A DNA stretch of 64,000 bases, taken from NCBI GenBank assembly GCA_036004405.1, contig DASYRM010000187.1, positions 40,696-104,695 on the forward strand, given 5' to 3'. The notes below the pieces were generated by a model. It was not told the DNA's origin. It did no database searches and saw only the letters and a program-made list of their open reading frames with translations. Shown here in pieces: positions 42,115 to 52,620 of this stretch; position 1 is the first letter of the stretch, and the number at the start of each line of letters is the position of its first letter. The DNA is from DASYRM01 sp036004405. GTDB taxonomy: Bacteria > Acidobacteriota > Vicinamibacteria > Vicinamibacterales > UBA2999. A program made the translations under genes and the position numbers.

Positions 42115-42765
42115 TTAGCCGATGAGGGCTTTGACCGCGAGAAGTGAGGCGACCAGCATGATCGCCATGATGGTGCCGCGCTCGCTGAACGCCACGGCGC
42201 GCCAGGGATGCCGTGTCTGGAGCGGCGCCAGATCGTTGGGCCGGGCCGGCACCCAGCGGGGCACGTCGAGCGCGTAGCGATCGTACTGGCGCCCGAACTT
42301 CGTGCGCAGCCGCGCTTCCTCCCAGATGACCATCGTGCCGTACTGCAGCGCGAAGACGGCCCACGCGATCGGGAGCATCCACACGAGCCGCGATACCAGC
42401 ACCAGCCCGCTCCAGATCATCCAATTCCCGAGATACAACGGGTTGCGCACCATGCGGAAGGGCCCCGACATGATGAGCGGCCCCTGCCGGGTCGAAGTGC
42501 GCGTGCGCGAGATGGTTCCGATGTGGCGCACGGCCCAGAACCGCATCAGCTCGCCCACCACCACCATGGCGACGCCGGCGGCCACCGGCCACATCCCGTC
42601 CACCTGGCCGCTGCGGAACCCCACGACGGCCAGTCCGAGCGGCACGGGCAGCCACGATCGCTGCCGGAACGTCCAGGCGCCGAGCCTCACGAGGAGCGCC
42701 GGGTTCTGTTCGGGGGTGTAGATCGCAGCCGGTGCGGTTGCTGGCTGCGGGGCCGACGGAGACAT
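42115..42765 (-). CDS. Isoprenylcysteine/phospholipid methyltransferase-like membrane protein
   Basis: A 216-residue membrane protein with four to five hydrophobic segments. The C-terminal half matches the ICMT/PEMT-type pattern: GPLIMSGPFRMVRNPLYLGN, then WEEARLRTKFGRQYDRYALD with the catalytic-site E/R region, then VPRWVP. It should transfer a methyl group from S-adenosylmethionine to a lipid or isoprenoid-like substrate. The ATG at 42765 is preferred over one 30 bases upstream because TACTAT, a good -10, lies only 9 bases before it. Confidence 0.83.
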   Translation of the reverse strand: MSPSAPQPATAPAAIYTPEQNPALLVRLGAWTFRQRSWLPVPLGLAVVGFRSGQVDGMWPVAAGVAMVVVGELMRFWAVRHIGTISRTRTSTRQGPLIMSGPFRMVRNPLYLGNWMIWSGLVLVSRLVWMLPIAWAVFALQYGTMVIWEEARLRTKFGRQYDRYALDVPRWVPARPNDLAPLQTRHPWRAVAFSERGTIMAIMLVASLLAVKALIG

Positions 42766-42849
42766 TGGTCTAATAGTAGCCGCACTCGCGCGCATCCTAG
42801 CAGCGCCTGCCGGGAATTGCTCAGAATCTGACGAGCACCCGCCCCGGTA

Positions 42850-45687
42850 TCAGAAGGTCAGGCGCAGCCCGAGCTGGACGCTTCGCGGATCACCGACCGC
42901 GGTGATCCGATTGAACGCCGACGACGGGCTCGAGGGGTACGCCCCGGGGCCGAAGTTGGTGTTGCGGGTCAGGTTGTTGACGCGATTGGTCAGGTTGAGT
43001 ACCTCGACGAGCCCTTCGAGTCGAGCACCGTTTCTCACCGTGAACGAGCGGCTCGCCCGGAGCGTCAGGCCGAAGAAATCGCTGCCCGTGCCGGCGTTGC
43101 GCGGGATGAACGACGCCGTCCGGACATCGAAGTTGGCCGTGCTCGGCGCGCCGCCAGCGAACGGCCTGCCAGCAGTCCCTTGGAGGCTGGTCACGCCCGA
43201 GGTGCTGTTGAACGGAAGCGACGAGTAGTACTGCAGCAGTCCGCTCAGCTGATAGCCGTGAGCGCTCAGCGTCCCGTTGACGACCAGACGGTGACGCTGA
43301 TCGTCGTCGGACCGCCCCCAGTCTCGCCGGATGTCCGTCGGATCGATCGGCGAGCTGAAGAAGGCCTCGCCCAGATCGTTCATCGACTTCGACAGGGTGT
43401 AGCTCACGCGCGCCATCGCCCACCCCACGGGACGCTGCACCAGCGACAGGTGGAGTCCGTGGTAATTGGAGTCGCCCGCCGACGAGTATTGGCTGTTGTT
43501 GCGATAGCCGGTGTTGGGCCGGCAGCCGTTGTTGGTACCGGCTGCCGCACAGGTCGGGACGTTCTGATTGACCGACATGAGCAGACGGAGGCCGCGCACG
43601 TACTGATACCCGGCGCTCACCGTGGTGCCGCGCCCGAAGGCCCGCTCCACCTCCAGGCTGGCCTGGCGAGAAGAGGCATTCTGCAGATCCCGGTTCATCG
43701 TCGTGAAGTCCACCAGCGTGGTCGTGAGCAGCTGCGCGGACAGAATAGTGGGAAACACGGGCGCGCCCGCCTGCGTGGGAATGAGGCCCGAGACGTTGGG
43801 CTGATGCAGGCCCGCCAGCTCCGTGGTATTGCCCGCCGAGAGGATGGCGTTGGCCACGGCGCGCAGGGGGACCCGGTCGAAGAAGAGTCCGGCATTGCCG
43901 CGCACGACCAGCGCGTGCGAGGCCGTCGGAGTCCAGGCAAAGCCGGCTCGCGGCGACACGTTATCGGTGTCGGTCTGAATCGTCTCGAGGAACTGCAGGT
44001 CGTATCGCAGCCCCAGGTTGAGGGTGAGGCGCGATCCAGCCCGCCATTCGTCCTGCGCGTAGACGCCAACGATGGGGCTGGTCTGCGACACGACGGGATC
44101 ACCGAAGGTCTGCGTGAACCCGCTGTAGGTGCCGGCGAGGAAGTTCGCCAGCGACGAGAACGCGTAGCTGCCGCGCGCAGACCGCGGATACGTGATGGTG
44201 TCGTCGTTGAACACGAGGTCGGCACCGGCGCGCAGCGCGTGCGCGCCGGCCTGGTGCGACAGGTTGTTCACGACCTGAGACATGCCGTTCTGCCGCCGGG
44301 TTGGACTTCCCGACGACGTGCCGAAACTCGCCACGCCCGCAATGCTCACCGCCGGCCCGATGGCATCGGTCGGCGGCGCCTTCAAGTCGCCGTGCGCGAA
44401 CTGCGCGCGCGTTTCGTTGACGGTGGCCGGCGACAGGGTCCAGGTGTTGCCGACCGCCACGGATTGATCCACGTTGTCGAGCCCGGCCGACGCGGAGGAC
44501 GCGTTGAGAGCCCCCGACCCTCGCGAGCGGTCCGAGGTGACGTGGTACAAGCTGTAACGAACGGTGAGCTGGTCCGACAGCCCCACCAGATGATCGACCT
44601 TGCCGAGCACGTTCGCACTGTGCACGGGATTCGGGTACACGCCGGTGCTGATCGGCGAGCCCGGGTAGCCTGCCTGCCCGAGCCGGGCGTTGATCGCGGC
44701 CACGTCCGCCGGGCCAATCGTGACCAACCCGGACTGGTCCAGCAGCCGCTGCTCGACGTTGGCGAAATAGAACGTTCGGTTGCGCGCCAGCGGGCCGCCG
44801 AGGCTGGCGCCGTACTGCTGCTGATCCATCGGCAGCTTCGCGCCCGAGAGCGCGTTGGCGGCATTCAGGGCGTCGTCGCGAAAGAAGCCGTACGTCGTTC
44901 CGTGCACGGCGTTGGAGCCGCTCTTCGTCACCACGCTGATATACCCGCCAAGGGCGCGGCCGAGCTCGGCCTGGCCCCCCGACGTCACCACCTGGAACTG
45001 CTCGACGGCGTCCACCCCGTAGGGGATGCCGCTGAGGCCCGCCGCATCATCGTTGGCCGACAGGCCGTCCACGATGAAGTTGTTCGAGAGATTGCGCTGG
45101 CTCGCAATCGAGATGCCCTGCCCCGGCACCGCTGAGGTTTCCGCAAAGAGCTGCGTGCTGCCGATGTTGGTCGGCGACACGCCGGGAATCATCAGCGCGA
45201 GGTCGAGAAAGTTACGGCCGTTCAGCGGCAGGCTCTGTACTTCGGCCTGCGACACCGTCCCGGCGATCTGGCTTCGGGCAGCCTCGATGAGCGGCGCATC
45301 CGCCGACACGCTGACCGTCGTGTCGAGGCCGGCCACGCGGAGCGTCATCGGCAGTTCGAACGCCGAGCCGATACTGACCGTGACGGCGCGCGTCGCATCG
45401 GCAAACCCGGCCCGGCTCACGACGATCTCGTAGCGGCCCACCCGCAGATACGGAAAGCGGAAGCGGCCGGAGCCGTCCGAGAGCTGCTCGGCCGCCTGAT
45501 TGGTGTCGATCTGCCGCGCGACGACACGCGCGTCGGGCACGACGGCGCCCTGCTCGTCGGCAATACGACCGCTCACGCTGCCGAAGTTGATGGTTTCCTG
45601 CGCGGCTGCCGGCAGCGCCAGCAGCGCCAGCAGCGCCGCGCATGCCGCTGCGCGCGCGGCCGCGCGGATCGGTCTCCAGATCCCCAT
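42850..45687 (-). CDS. TonB-dependent receptor with CarboxypepD-regulatory domain
   Basis: A 945-residue outer-membrane protein. After the signal peptide (ending ALPAAAQ) comes a CarboxypepD_reg-like domain (about 36-115, GSVSGRIADEQGAVVPDARV). A plug region follows (about 125-250, with LPLNGRNFLDLALMIPGVS and GYISVVTKSGSNAVHGTTYG). The rest is a long beta-barrel ending in VQLGLRLTF with the expected terminal Phe. This is the OAR/Cna-B type common in Acidobacteria, thought to import complex glycans or peptides. No TonB box could be identified with confidence. A small secreted-protein gene precedes it. Confidence 0.92.
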   Translation of the reverse strand: MGIWRPIRAAARAAACAALLALLALPAAAQETINFGSVSGRIADEQGAVVPDARVVARQIDTNQAAEQLSDGSGRFRFPYLRVGRYEIVVSRAGFADATRAVTVSIGSAFELPMTLRVAGLDTTVSVSADAPLIEAARSQIAGTVSQAEVQSLPLNGRNFLDLALMIPGVSPTNIGSTQLFAETSAVPGQGISIASQRNLSNNFIVDGLSANDDAAGLSGIPYGVDAVEQFQVVTSGGQAELGRALGGYISVVTKSGSNAVHGTTYGFFRDDALNAANALSGAKLPMDQQQYGASLGGPLARNRTFYFANVEQRLLDQSGLVTIGPADVAAINARLGQAGYPGSPISTGVYPNPVHSANVLGKVDHLVGLSDQLTVRYSLYHVTSDRSRGSGALNASSASAGLDNVDQSVAVGNTWTLSPATVNETRAQFAHGDLKAPPTDAIGPAVSIAGVASFGTSSGSPTRRQNGMSQVVNNLSHQAGAHALRAGADLVFNDDTITYPRSARGSYAFSSLANFLAGTYSGFTQTFGDPVVSQTSPIVGVYAQDEWRAGSRLTLNLGLRYDLQFLETIQTDTDNVSPRAGFAWTPTASHALVVRGNAGLFFDRVPLRAVANAILSAGNTTELAGLHQPNVSGLIPTQAGAPVFPTILSAQLLTTTLVDFTTMNRDLQNASSRQASLEVERAFGRGTTVSAGYQYVRGLRLLMSVNQNVPTCAAAGTNNGCRPNTGYRNNSQYSSAGDSNYHGLHLSLVQRPVGWAMARVSYTLSKSMNDLGEAFFSSPIDPTDIRRDWGRSDDDQRHRLVVNGTLSAHGYQLSGLLQYYSSLPFNSTSGVTSLQGTAGRPFAGGAPSTANFDVRTASFIPRNAGTGSDFFGLTLRASRSFTVRNGARLEGLVEVLNLTNRVNNLTRNTNFGPGAYPSSPSSAFNRITAVGDPRSVQLGLRLTF

Positions 45688-45736
45688 GATTCGATCGCCC
45701 CCGAAGACAAGATGTTGGAGGCGGAGATGGCAGCTG

Positions 45737-45773
45737 CCTTCGCTGCCTTCTCTGCCTACTCTGGCAGCGAAGG
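45737..45773. promoter_or_regulatory. Perfect 11-base stem between the small gene and the TonB receptor
   Basis: CCTTCGCTGCC (45737-45747) and GGCAGCGAAGG (45763-45773) pair fully across a 15-base loop that is itself a CTCTGCCTA-type repeat. It sits 2 bases past the stop of the upstream gene and about 50 bases before the receptor ATG. It could terminate, attenuate or stabilise the transcript. Confidence 0.6.
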
Positions 45774-45774
45774 G

Positions 45775-46188
45775 TCAGGTGCGGGGGGGCGGACTATCGG
45801 GCGGGCGGGCGACAGGACGCGGCGCTTCCCTGCGGGGTGCCGGAGCAGCGGGCGCTGTGGCGGCAGGCATGAGCCGCGCGACACGTGCGGGCAGCGCGAG
45901 AGTGCCGAGGGCCGGCACCAGGGCATACGAGGAGCCGTCCACGCCCTTGCACCACCGAGGCGCGTTGGCGGGCGCGGGACGCGAGCTGCTTCGCCGGTGC
46001 ATCGGGCACATCACGCCGGCCGAGTGGTCGCAGCTGCACTCCTCGTCGGCCGTCACGTGCAGGGCGTTAGACGGCGTCGAAGCGGCCAGCACGCTCGTGG
46101 CCGAGAAGACGACGGCCACCTGGCACACGGCGACCGCGAGCGCGTAGCGGCTCGCGAGCGCACGGAGGTGCCGGAGCAAGGCGGTCAC
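45775..46188 (-). CDS. Small Cys/His-containing secreted or anchored protein
   Basis: A 137-residue protein from a GTG start. Residues about 10-35 form a hydrophobic signal (SRYALAVAVCQVAVVFSATS). Then ECSCDHSAGVMCPMHRR presents a cluster of three cysteines and two histidines that could bind metal. A proline-rich tail follows (RREAPRPVARPPDSPPPRT). I recognise it only as the kind of small gene often found upstream of TonB receptors. A role in copper or haem handling is possible but unproven. Confidence 0.65.
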   Translation of the reverse strand: MTALLRHLRALASRYALAVAVCQVAVVFSATSVLAASTPSNALHVTADEECSCDHSAGVMCPMHRRSSSRPAPANAPRWCKGVDGSSYALVPALGTLALPARVARLMPAATAPAAPAPRREAPRPVARPPDSPPPRT

Positions 46189-46204
46189 GGCCTCATGATA
46201 CTTG

Positions 46205-46274
46205 AGGCGGAGAGGGCGGAGAGGGCGGAGAGGGCGGAGAGAGCGGAGTGGGCAGAGTGGGCGGAGTGGGGGAC
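46205..46274. repeat. GGCGGAGAG tandem array (forward)
   Basis: About seven copies of a 9-base unit GGCGGAGAG grading into GGCGGAGTG. The array lies upstream of the small secreted gene's start. It is the inverted counterpart of the array at 47020-47087. Confidence 0.85.
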
Positions 46275-46333
46275 GTGGAGCTTGATCCGGTTCGGTGGAC
46301 ATCTTCCGAAAGGTGAATACGATGTCCCGACCG

Positions 46334-46600
46334 ATGGCAGACACTCCCACGCGCCGGCCGCGCCGCGCTTCGATGACGATTTCAAGGCGCAGGCGGTTCG
46401 GCTGGTGCTCGACGAGGGCAAGAGCATTCCCGGCGACCGCGCGCGATCTGGATCTGACCGAGTCCAATCTCCGGACCTGGGTCGAGCGGGCGCGGGCCGA
46501 TCGGACGCACGGGAAGACTGGGCTGACGACGGCGGAGCGCGAAGAGCTCACCCGCCTGCGGAAAGACGACCGCGAGCTGAAAGCGCGTTGGAGCGTTGGC
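46334..46600 (+). pseudogene. IS3-family OrfA relic
   Basis: MADTPTRRPRR in one frame passes to RFDDDFKAQAVRLVLDEGK in another and back to ATARDLDLTESNLRTWVERA then GLTTAEREELTRLRK. Together these are the helix-turn-helix and leucine-zipper parts of an IS3/IS911 OrfA. Two compensating frameshifts, loss of the last residues and absence of OrfB show that this is a dead fragment. No terminal inverted repeats were found. Confidence 0.78.
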
Positions 46601-46601
46601 C

Positions 46602-46901
46602 GTGAACAAGACTGAAGCCCGCGAGATTGTCTCGGTGGAACTCGCGAAATATCGGAATTGGTCCTACGATCAGCTTCGCGCGCTGGTAGACGCACCAAAG
46701 CGGAGCTTTGAGGTCGTGGGAGCATCTGGAACGCGCTACTACGTCGATATCGACGCCCATTGGGACGCAACACCTGAGGGTGCCGTGCGGGTCCTCGGAT
46801 GCATTGACGATGGCGGCTGGAGAGCCTACTTGCCCATGAGCGACAGTTTCATCAAAGCACCCGACGGCTCTTTCGTGGGTGAGGATTCACACTCACCATA
46901 A
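46602..46901 (+). CDS. Conserved hypothetical protein of 99 residues
   Basis: Starts at GTG with GGAG 8 bases upstream. The sequence (NKTEAREIVSVELAKYRNWS, then YYVDIDAHWD, VRVLGCIDDGGWRAY and DSFIKAPDGSFVGE) looks like a compact alpha/beta domain. The second half has the feel of a conserved family without a name I can give. It is preceded directly by the IS3 relic and lies inside a pair of inverted tandem arrays, so it may have been carried in. It is visibly lower in GC than the surrounding signalling genes. Confidence 0.6.
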   Translation: MNKTEAREIVSVELAKYRNWSYDQLRALVDAPKRSFEVVGASGTRYYVDIDAHWDATPEGAVRVLGCIDDGGWRAYLPMSDSFIKAPDGSFVGEDSHSP

Positions 46902-47019
46902 CCGGCGCAGACAATCCGTCCACGGGATCGGATCAAGCTCATGAGCCCGGAGCAGTTCGAAGCGGCCCAGAAACCGCGGTGACGGGGTGTCCACAAAACC
47001 CTGGGAACTCCACAGCTCC

Positions 47020-47087
47020 CTACTCTGCCTACTCTGCCTACTCTGCCTACTCCGCCTTCTCCGCCCTCTCCGCCCTCTCCGCCTCTT
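47020..47087. repeat. CTACTCTGC/CTCCGCCCT tandem array (reverse)
   Basis: Four units of TACTCTGCC followed by four of TCCGCCCTC-type, each 9 bases. This is the reverse complement of the array at 46205-46274. The end overlaps the last codon of the REC-CheX gene. Confidence 0.85.
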
Positions 47088-48381
47088 ATGCCGCCGTGGG
47101 CGCCGGTGTCTCGGCGACCGGCGTCTCGGCCGGCGCTTGGTTCCGGGCCAGCAGTGACACGAAGAACTCGCCGGCTCCGGAGATCGCCAGCCCGATGAGC
47201 AGCCCCTCGCCGTCCTGGGGCTGAGACACCTGGCCGCCTCCGGCCAGCACCGACGTCGACACCTGGCTCTTGAGCGAGCGCTCGCTGAAGCTGGCGTGCA
47301 GCCGGGCCATCAGGAGATTGCTCACCTCGCCGGCCACGGTGGCGCGGTCTTCGTCGCTGACCTTGGAGGGATCGGCACCGGTCATGCGCGACGCCACCGC
47401 GGTGGCCGCCACGACGCCCATGTGGACGCCGAGACGAATGGTGAATCGATCCTCGAGGGTCAGGTCCACGTGCGCGGACGCCGCGGCCACCACGGTGGAC
47501 TGCGGCTCGATCGTCGCCACGTCGGCGTCGAGCATCATGCCGAACACCTGGCCCGCGGCGCCCAGCACGAGCTCGGCCAGATCGGGCACGACGATCGAGA
47601 GCGCCGTCATCGGCCCCGGCACCACGACGAACGGACGCAGCGCCTCGTGCAGCTGCTGGGTATCGAAGGTGCGCGGCATCACCGCGTCGAACATTCTCCT
47701 GAACGAGGGGTCGGTGTGCTCGTCCACCAGTCCGACGACGCGCAGCCCCTCGGCGCCGCGCGCCTCGCGCAGCTTGCGAACCAGCAGCTCGGCGCCCACG
47801 ACGCCCAGCTCGCGACCCACGAAGACGATGTGTGCGTCGGCGTCGCGGAACGCCGCCAGCGCCGCCGCGCCCGAGTCGCACTCGAGCACCGCGCCGTAGC
47901 GCTGGAGCTCGTTGGTGAACACGAAACGGAAGTCCAGGTTGCCGTCTACTACCAGGCCGGGATGCGCCGCCGACACCCGCGGGATGCCGTGCTCTTTCGC
48001 CGGCTTCTCCTTGGGCAGGATGCTGATCAGACGCTGGATCTTCGGCACCAGCTTCTCGGCCCGCGCGGGCTTCAGGACGTAGTCGGACACCCCGAGCTTC
48101 AGGAGATGCCGGACCACGCGGTCATCGCGGACGTTCGAGAGCACGATCACCGGCAGGTCCTTGGTCGCCGGCGACTCGCGCAGCAGCTCCAGCACCTCGA
48201 TGCCGCTCATGGCCGGCATCTCGATATCCATCAGGATGAACGTGAACTTCTCCCGGCCGATCAGCTTCAGCGCCTGCACTCCGTCGGCACACTCCGAGAT
48301 GGTGCACGGAACGTGCTGGGTCAGCATCCGCTTGACGGCAAAGCGGGTCGCGTTGTCGTCGTCACACACGAGCACGTGCAT
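47086..48381 (-). CDS. Response regulator fused to a second receiver-like and a CheX-like domain
   Basis: A 431-residue protein. The first receiver (1-125) is complete, with Asp52 in LMDIEMP, Ser82 in VLSNV and Lys104 in VLKPA. Residues about 140-265 resemble a second receiver lacking the phospho-Asp pattern (VDGNLDFRFVFTNELQRYG, AHIVFVGRELG). Residues about 270-425 look like CheX/CheC phosphatases (VVPDLAELVLGAAGQVFGMM, then GEVSNLLMARLHASF). Such fusions can dephosphorylate partner regulators. AAGGA lies before the ATG at 48381. It begins the tight signalling cluster together with the Hpt gene. Confidence 0.8.
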   Translation of the reverse strand: MHVLVCDDDNATRFAVKRMLTQHVPCTISECADGVQALKLIGREKFTFILMDIEMPAMSGIEVLELLRESPATKDLPVIVLSNVRDDRVVRHLLKLGVSDYVLKPARAEKLVPKIQRLISILPKEKPAKEHGIPRVSAAHPGLVVDGNLDFRFVFTNELQRYGAVLECDSGAAALAAFRDADAHIVFVGRELGVVGAELLVRKLREARGAEGLRVVGLVDEHTDPSFRRMFDAVMPRTFDTQQLHEALRPFVVVPGPMTALSIVVPDLAELVLGAAGQVFGMMLDADVATIEPQSTVVAAASAHVDLTLEDRFTIRLGVHMGVVAATAVASRMTGADPSKVSDEDRATVAGEVSNLLMARLHASFSERSLKSQVSTSVLAGGGQVSQPQDGEGLLIGLAISGAGEFFVSLLARNQAPAETPVAETPAPTAA

Positions 48382-48394
48382 GGAGCTTCTTTCC

Positions 48395-48760
48395 TTACCG
48401 CGTGGCGTCTTCGGTCTGTCCCAACGTCTCGAGCCACTCACCGATCTCGCGCTCGAGGCGGCCGCAGGCCGCAACCAGTTCCGGCGTCTGCGCCGCTACG
48501 GCGGTGTCGCCGGAGCGCAGGCCGTTGTCGATGGCGGCGGCCAGCGTGCACACGGCCCGCGCCGCCACGTTGCCGGCCGCACCCTTGATGGCGTGGGCGA
48601 GGCGCCTCACGTCCTCGAGGTTGCCGGCCGCGTACGCCGCGCCCAGATCGCTCGCGTAGCCGCCCAGGTCGGTTCGCACGATGCCCGCCAGCTCGCTGAC
48701 GACGCTGGCGTCGCCGAACTCCTGCATCACCTCGTCGGCGTCGAACTCTACGTAGGCCAT
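48395..48760 (-). CDS. Hpt domain phosphotransfer protein
   Basis: A 121-residue protein that is nearly all Hpt domain: DVRRLAHAIKGAAGN gives the phospho-accepting His56, in the HxxKGxxxN-type setting. A helical bundle follows, ending REIGEWLETLG. It should pass phosphate between the receiver of a hybrid kinase and a response regulator, most simply the hybrid kinase at 48846 and the REC-CheX protein at 47086. The gap to the latter is only 13 bases. Confidence 0.88.
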   Translation of the reverse strand: MAYVEFDADEVMQEFGDASVVSELAGIVRTDLGGYASDLGAAYAAGNLEDVRRLAHAIKGAAGNVAARAVCTLAAAIDNGLRSGDTAVAAQTPELVAACGRLEREIGEWLETLGQTEDATR

Positions 48761-48790
48761 CTGCTGCTCCTACTCCACTTCCACTTCCAA

Positions 48791-48845
48791 CGCCCGCCCG
48801 GAGGGCGGGCAATTAAGCACTGCCTGGCGAGGCGTAGCCCGCCGC
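48791..48845. repeat. Dispersed palindromic element B, copy 3
   Basis: GCCCGCCCGGAGGGCGGGC (about 48792-48810) followed by AATTAAGCACTGCC and GGCGAGGCGTAGCC. This is the reverse orientation of the copy at 37951. It separates the Hpt gene from the hybrid kinase gene and abuts the kinase stop codon. Confidence 0.78.
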
Positions 48846-51326
<2,481 letters not shown>

Positions 51327-51328
51327 GG

Positions 51329-52603
51329 TCAGCGGCCGCCCGTCCGTGTCAGGGCGCGTGCCCAGCGAAGTGCGCCGATGTAGGCATTGGAGAGCGACGC
51401 CGGCGATACGCCCGCGTCGGCGGCCGACAGGTCTACGTCGGCCCAGTCGCCGATTTCCTGCGCCAGGATGGAATCCAGTACGGACCGCATCGGGCTCGGC
51501 GCGCCGAGCAGCGTCTGCTTGGCGGCCGGCGACAGCGGCAGATGCTCGAGCGCCTCTTCCATCGGACGCCCGAGCATCGCGTCGAGCAGCGAGCACAGGC
51601 CGACCAGGAAGAGCTCGGAGGTGTCGGCGCTGAGGTCGCTGGCCACGAGCTCGCACGAGCGCGCGCGCAGCAGCGCCAGCGTCGCCAGCTCGGGGCTGCC
51701 GCCGGTGTTGACGCTGGCCAGGCACCACACCGACGCCCATTGCCGGATCGGCTTGATCCCAAGCAGCACCACGGCGTCGTGAATCGACCGCACCTCGCGC
51801 CGCAGCGGCAGCGCGGCGGAGTTGACGCAGCGCAGCACCTTCAGGCTGAGCGCCGCGTCCTGCTTGATGAGCGCCTCCAGCTCGCGCACCGTCAAGTCGG
51901 GGCGGTTGAGCTCGGAAAGCAGCTGCATGTAGATGGCGTGCTTGGCCGGCAGCGTCGTGCCTGTCTGGATGACCGGACGGCGGAAGTAGTAGCCCTGGAA
52001 CAGGGCGTAGCCGGCCTTGCGCGTAGCCTCGAACACCTCGCGCGTCTCCACCTTTTCGGCCACCATCGTCACGCGATGCGGCTTGTAGCGCGCCGGCAGC
52101 TCCAGCACCAGCGGCATGTCGGTGAGCTGCACGTCGATCTTCACGAACGAGACGTACGGCATCAGCTGTTCGGCGGCCGATCCGACCACGAAGTCGTCGA
52201 GCGCCAGCCGGTAGCCGCGGGCATGCAGGTCGCGGCACGCCTCGACGACGGTGTCGTCCACCTCGACGTCTTCGCGCAGCTCGAACACGGCCGCCTTCGG
52301 CGGCAGCAGCGTCGCCACCTTCGAGGTGATGAGCGGCTTGGTGAGGTTCAGGAACGCCGGGCGCCCGTCGGTCAGCGTGTCGAGCCCCACTTCGAGCACC
52401 GCGTCGGTCAGCACGCGCGCCGACGCCAGGTCGCCTTCCGCCGTGCACGACGTGTCGGTCTGCGTGGCGCGATACAGCAGCTCGTACCCGAACACGTGGC
52501 CGCGGGCGTCGAGAATCGGCTGCCGCGCGACGTGCACGGTGGCACGCGGCTCGGCGGTGGCCGGACCGGGCTCGAACTCGCGAGGCGCAGTGTCGCGGGG
52601 CAT
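51329..52603 (-). CDS. EAL-HDOD domain protein, first of two
   Basis: A 424-residue protein. The EAL-like half (about 20-215) has VARQPILDARGHVFGYELLY, in which EAL is ELL, and RLALDDF, VKIDV and VAEKVE, keeping several metal-binding residues. The HDOD half (about 220-400) includes KVLRCVNSAALPL and IRQWASVW. This is the CdgJ/YuxH type, often inactive as a phosphodiesterase but working in c-di-GMP-dependent motility control. The stop is 2 bases from the hybrid kinase ATG on the same strand. The ATG at 52603 is inside the better-conserved region. Confidence 0.88.
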   Translation of the reverse strand: MPRDTAPREFEPGPATAEPRATVHVARQPILDARGHVFGYELLYRATQTDTSCTAEGDLASARVLTDAVLEVGLDTLTDGRPAFLNLTKPLITSKVATLLPPKAAVFELREDVEVDDTVVEACRDLHARGYRLALDDFVVGSAAEQLMPYVSFVKIDVQLTDMPLVLELPARYKPHRVTMVAEKVETREVFEATRKAGYALFQGYYFRRPVIQTGTTLPAKHAIYMQLLSELNRPDLTVRELEALIKQDAALSLKVLRCVNSAALPLRREVRSIHDAVVLLGIKPIRQWASVWCLASVNTGGSPELATLALLRARSCELVASDLSADTSELFLVGLCSLLDAMLGRPMEEALEHLPLSPAAKQTLLGAPSPMRSVLDSILAQEIGDWADVDLSAADAGVSPASLSNAYIGALRWARALTRTGGR

Positions 52604-52620
52604 CGTCAGCACGACGGACT

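Noticed and set aside
46334..46600. Active IS3 element
   Set aside because: Two frameshifts, no OrfB and no terminal inverted repeats.
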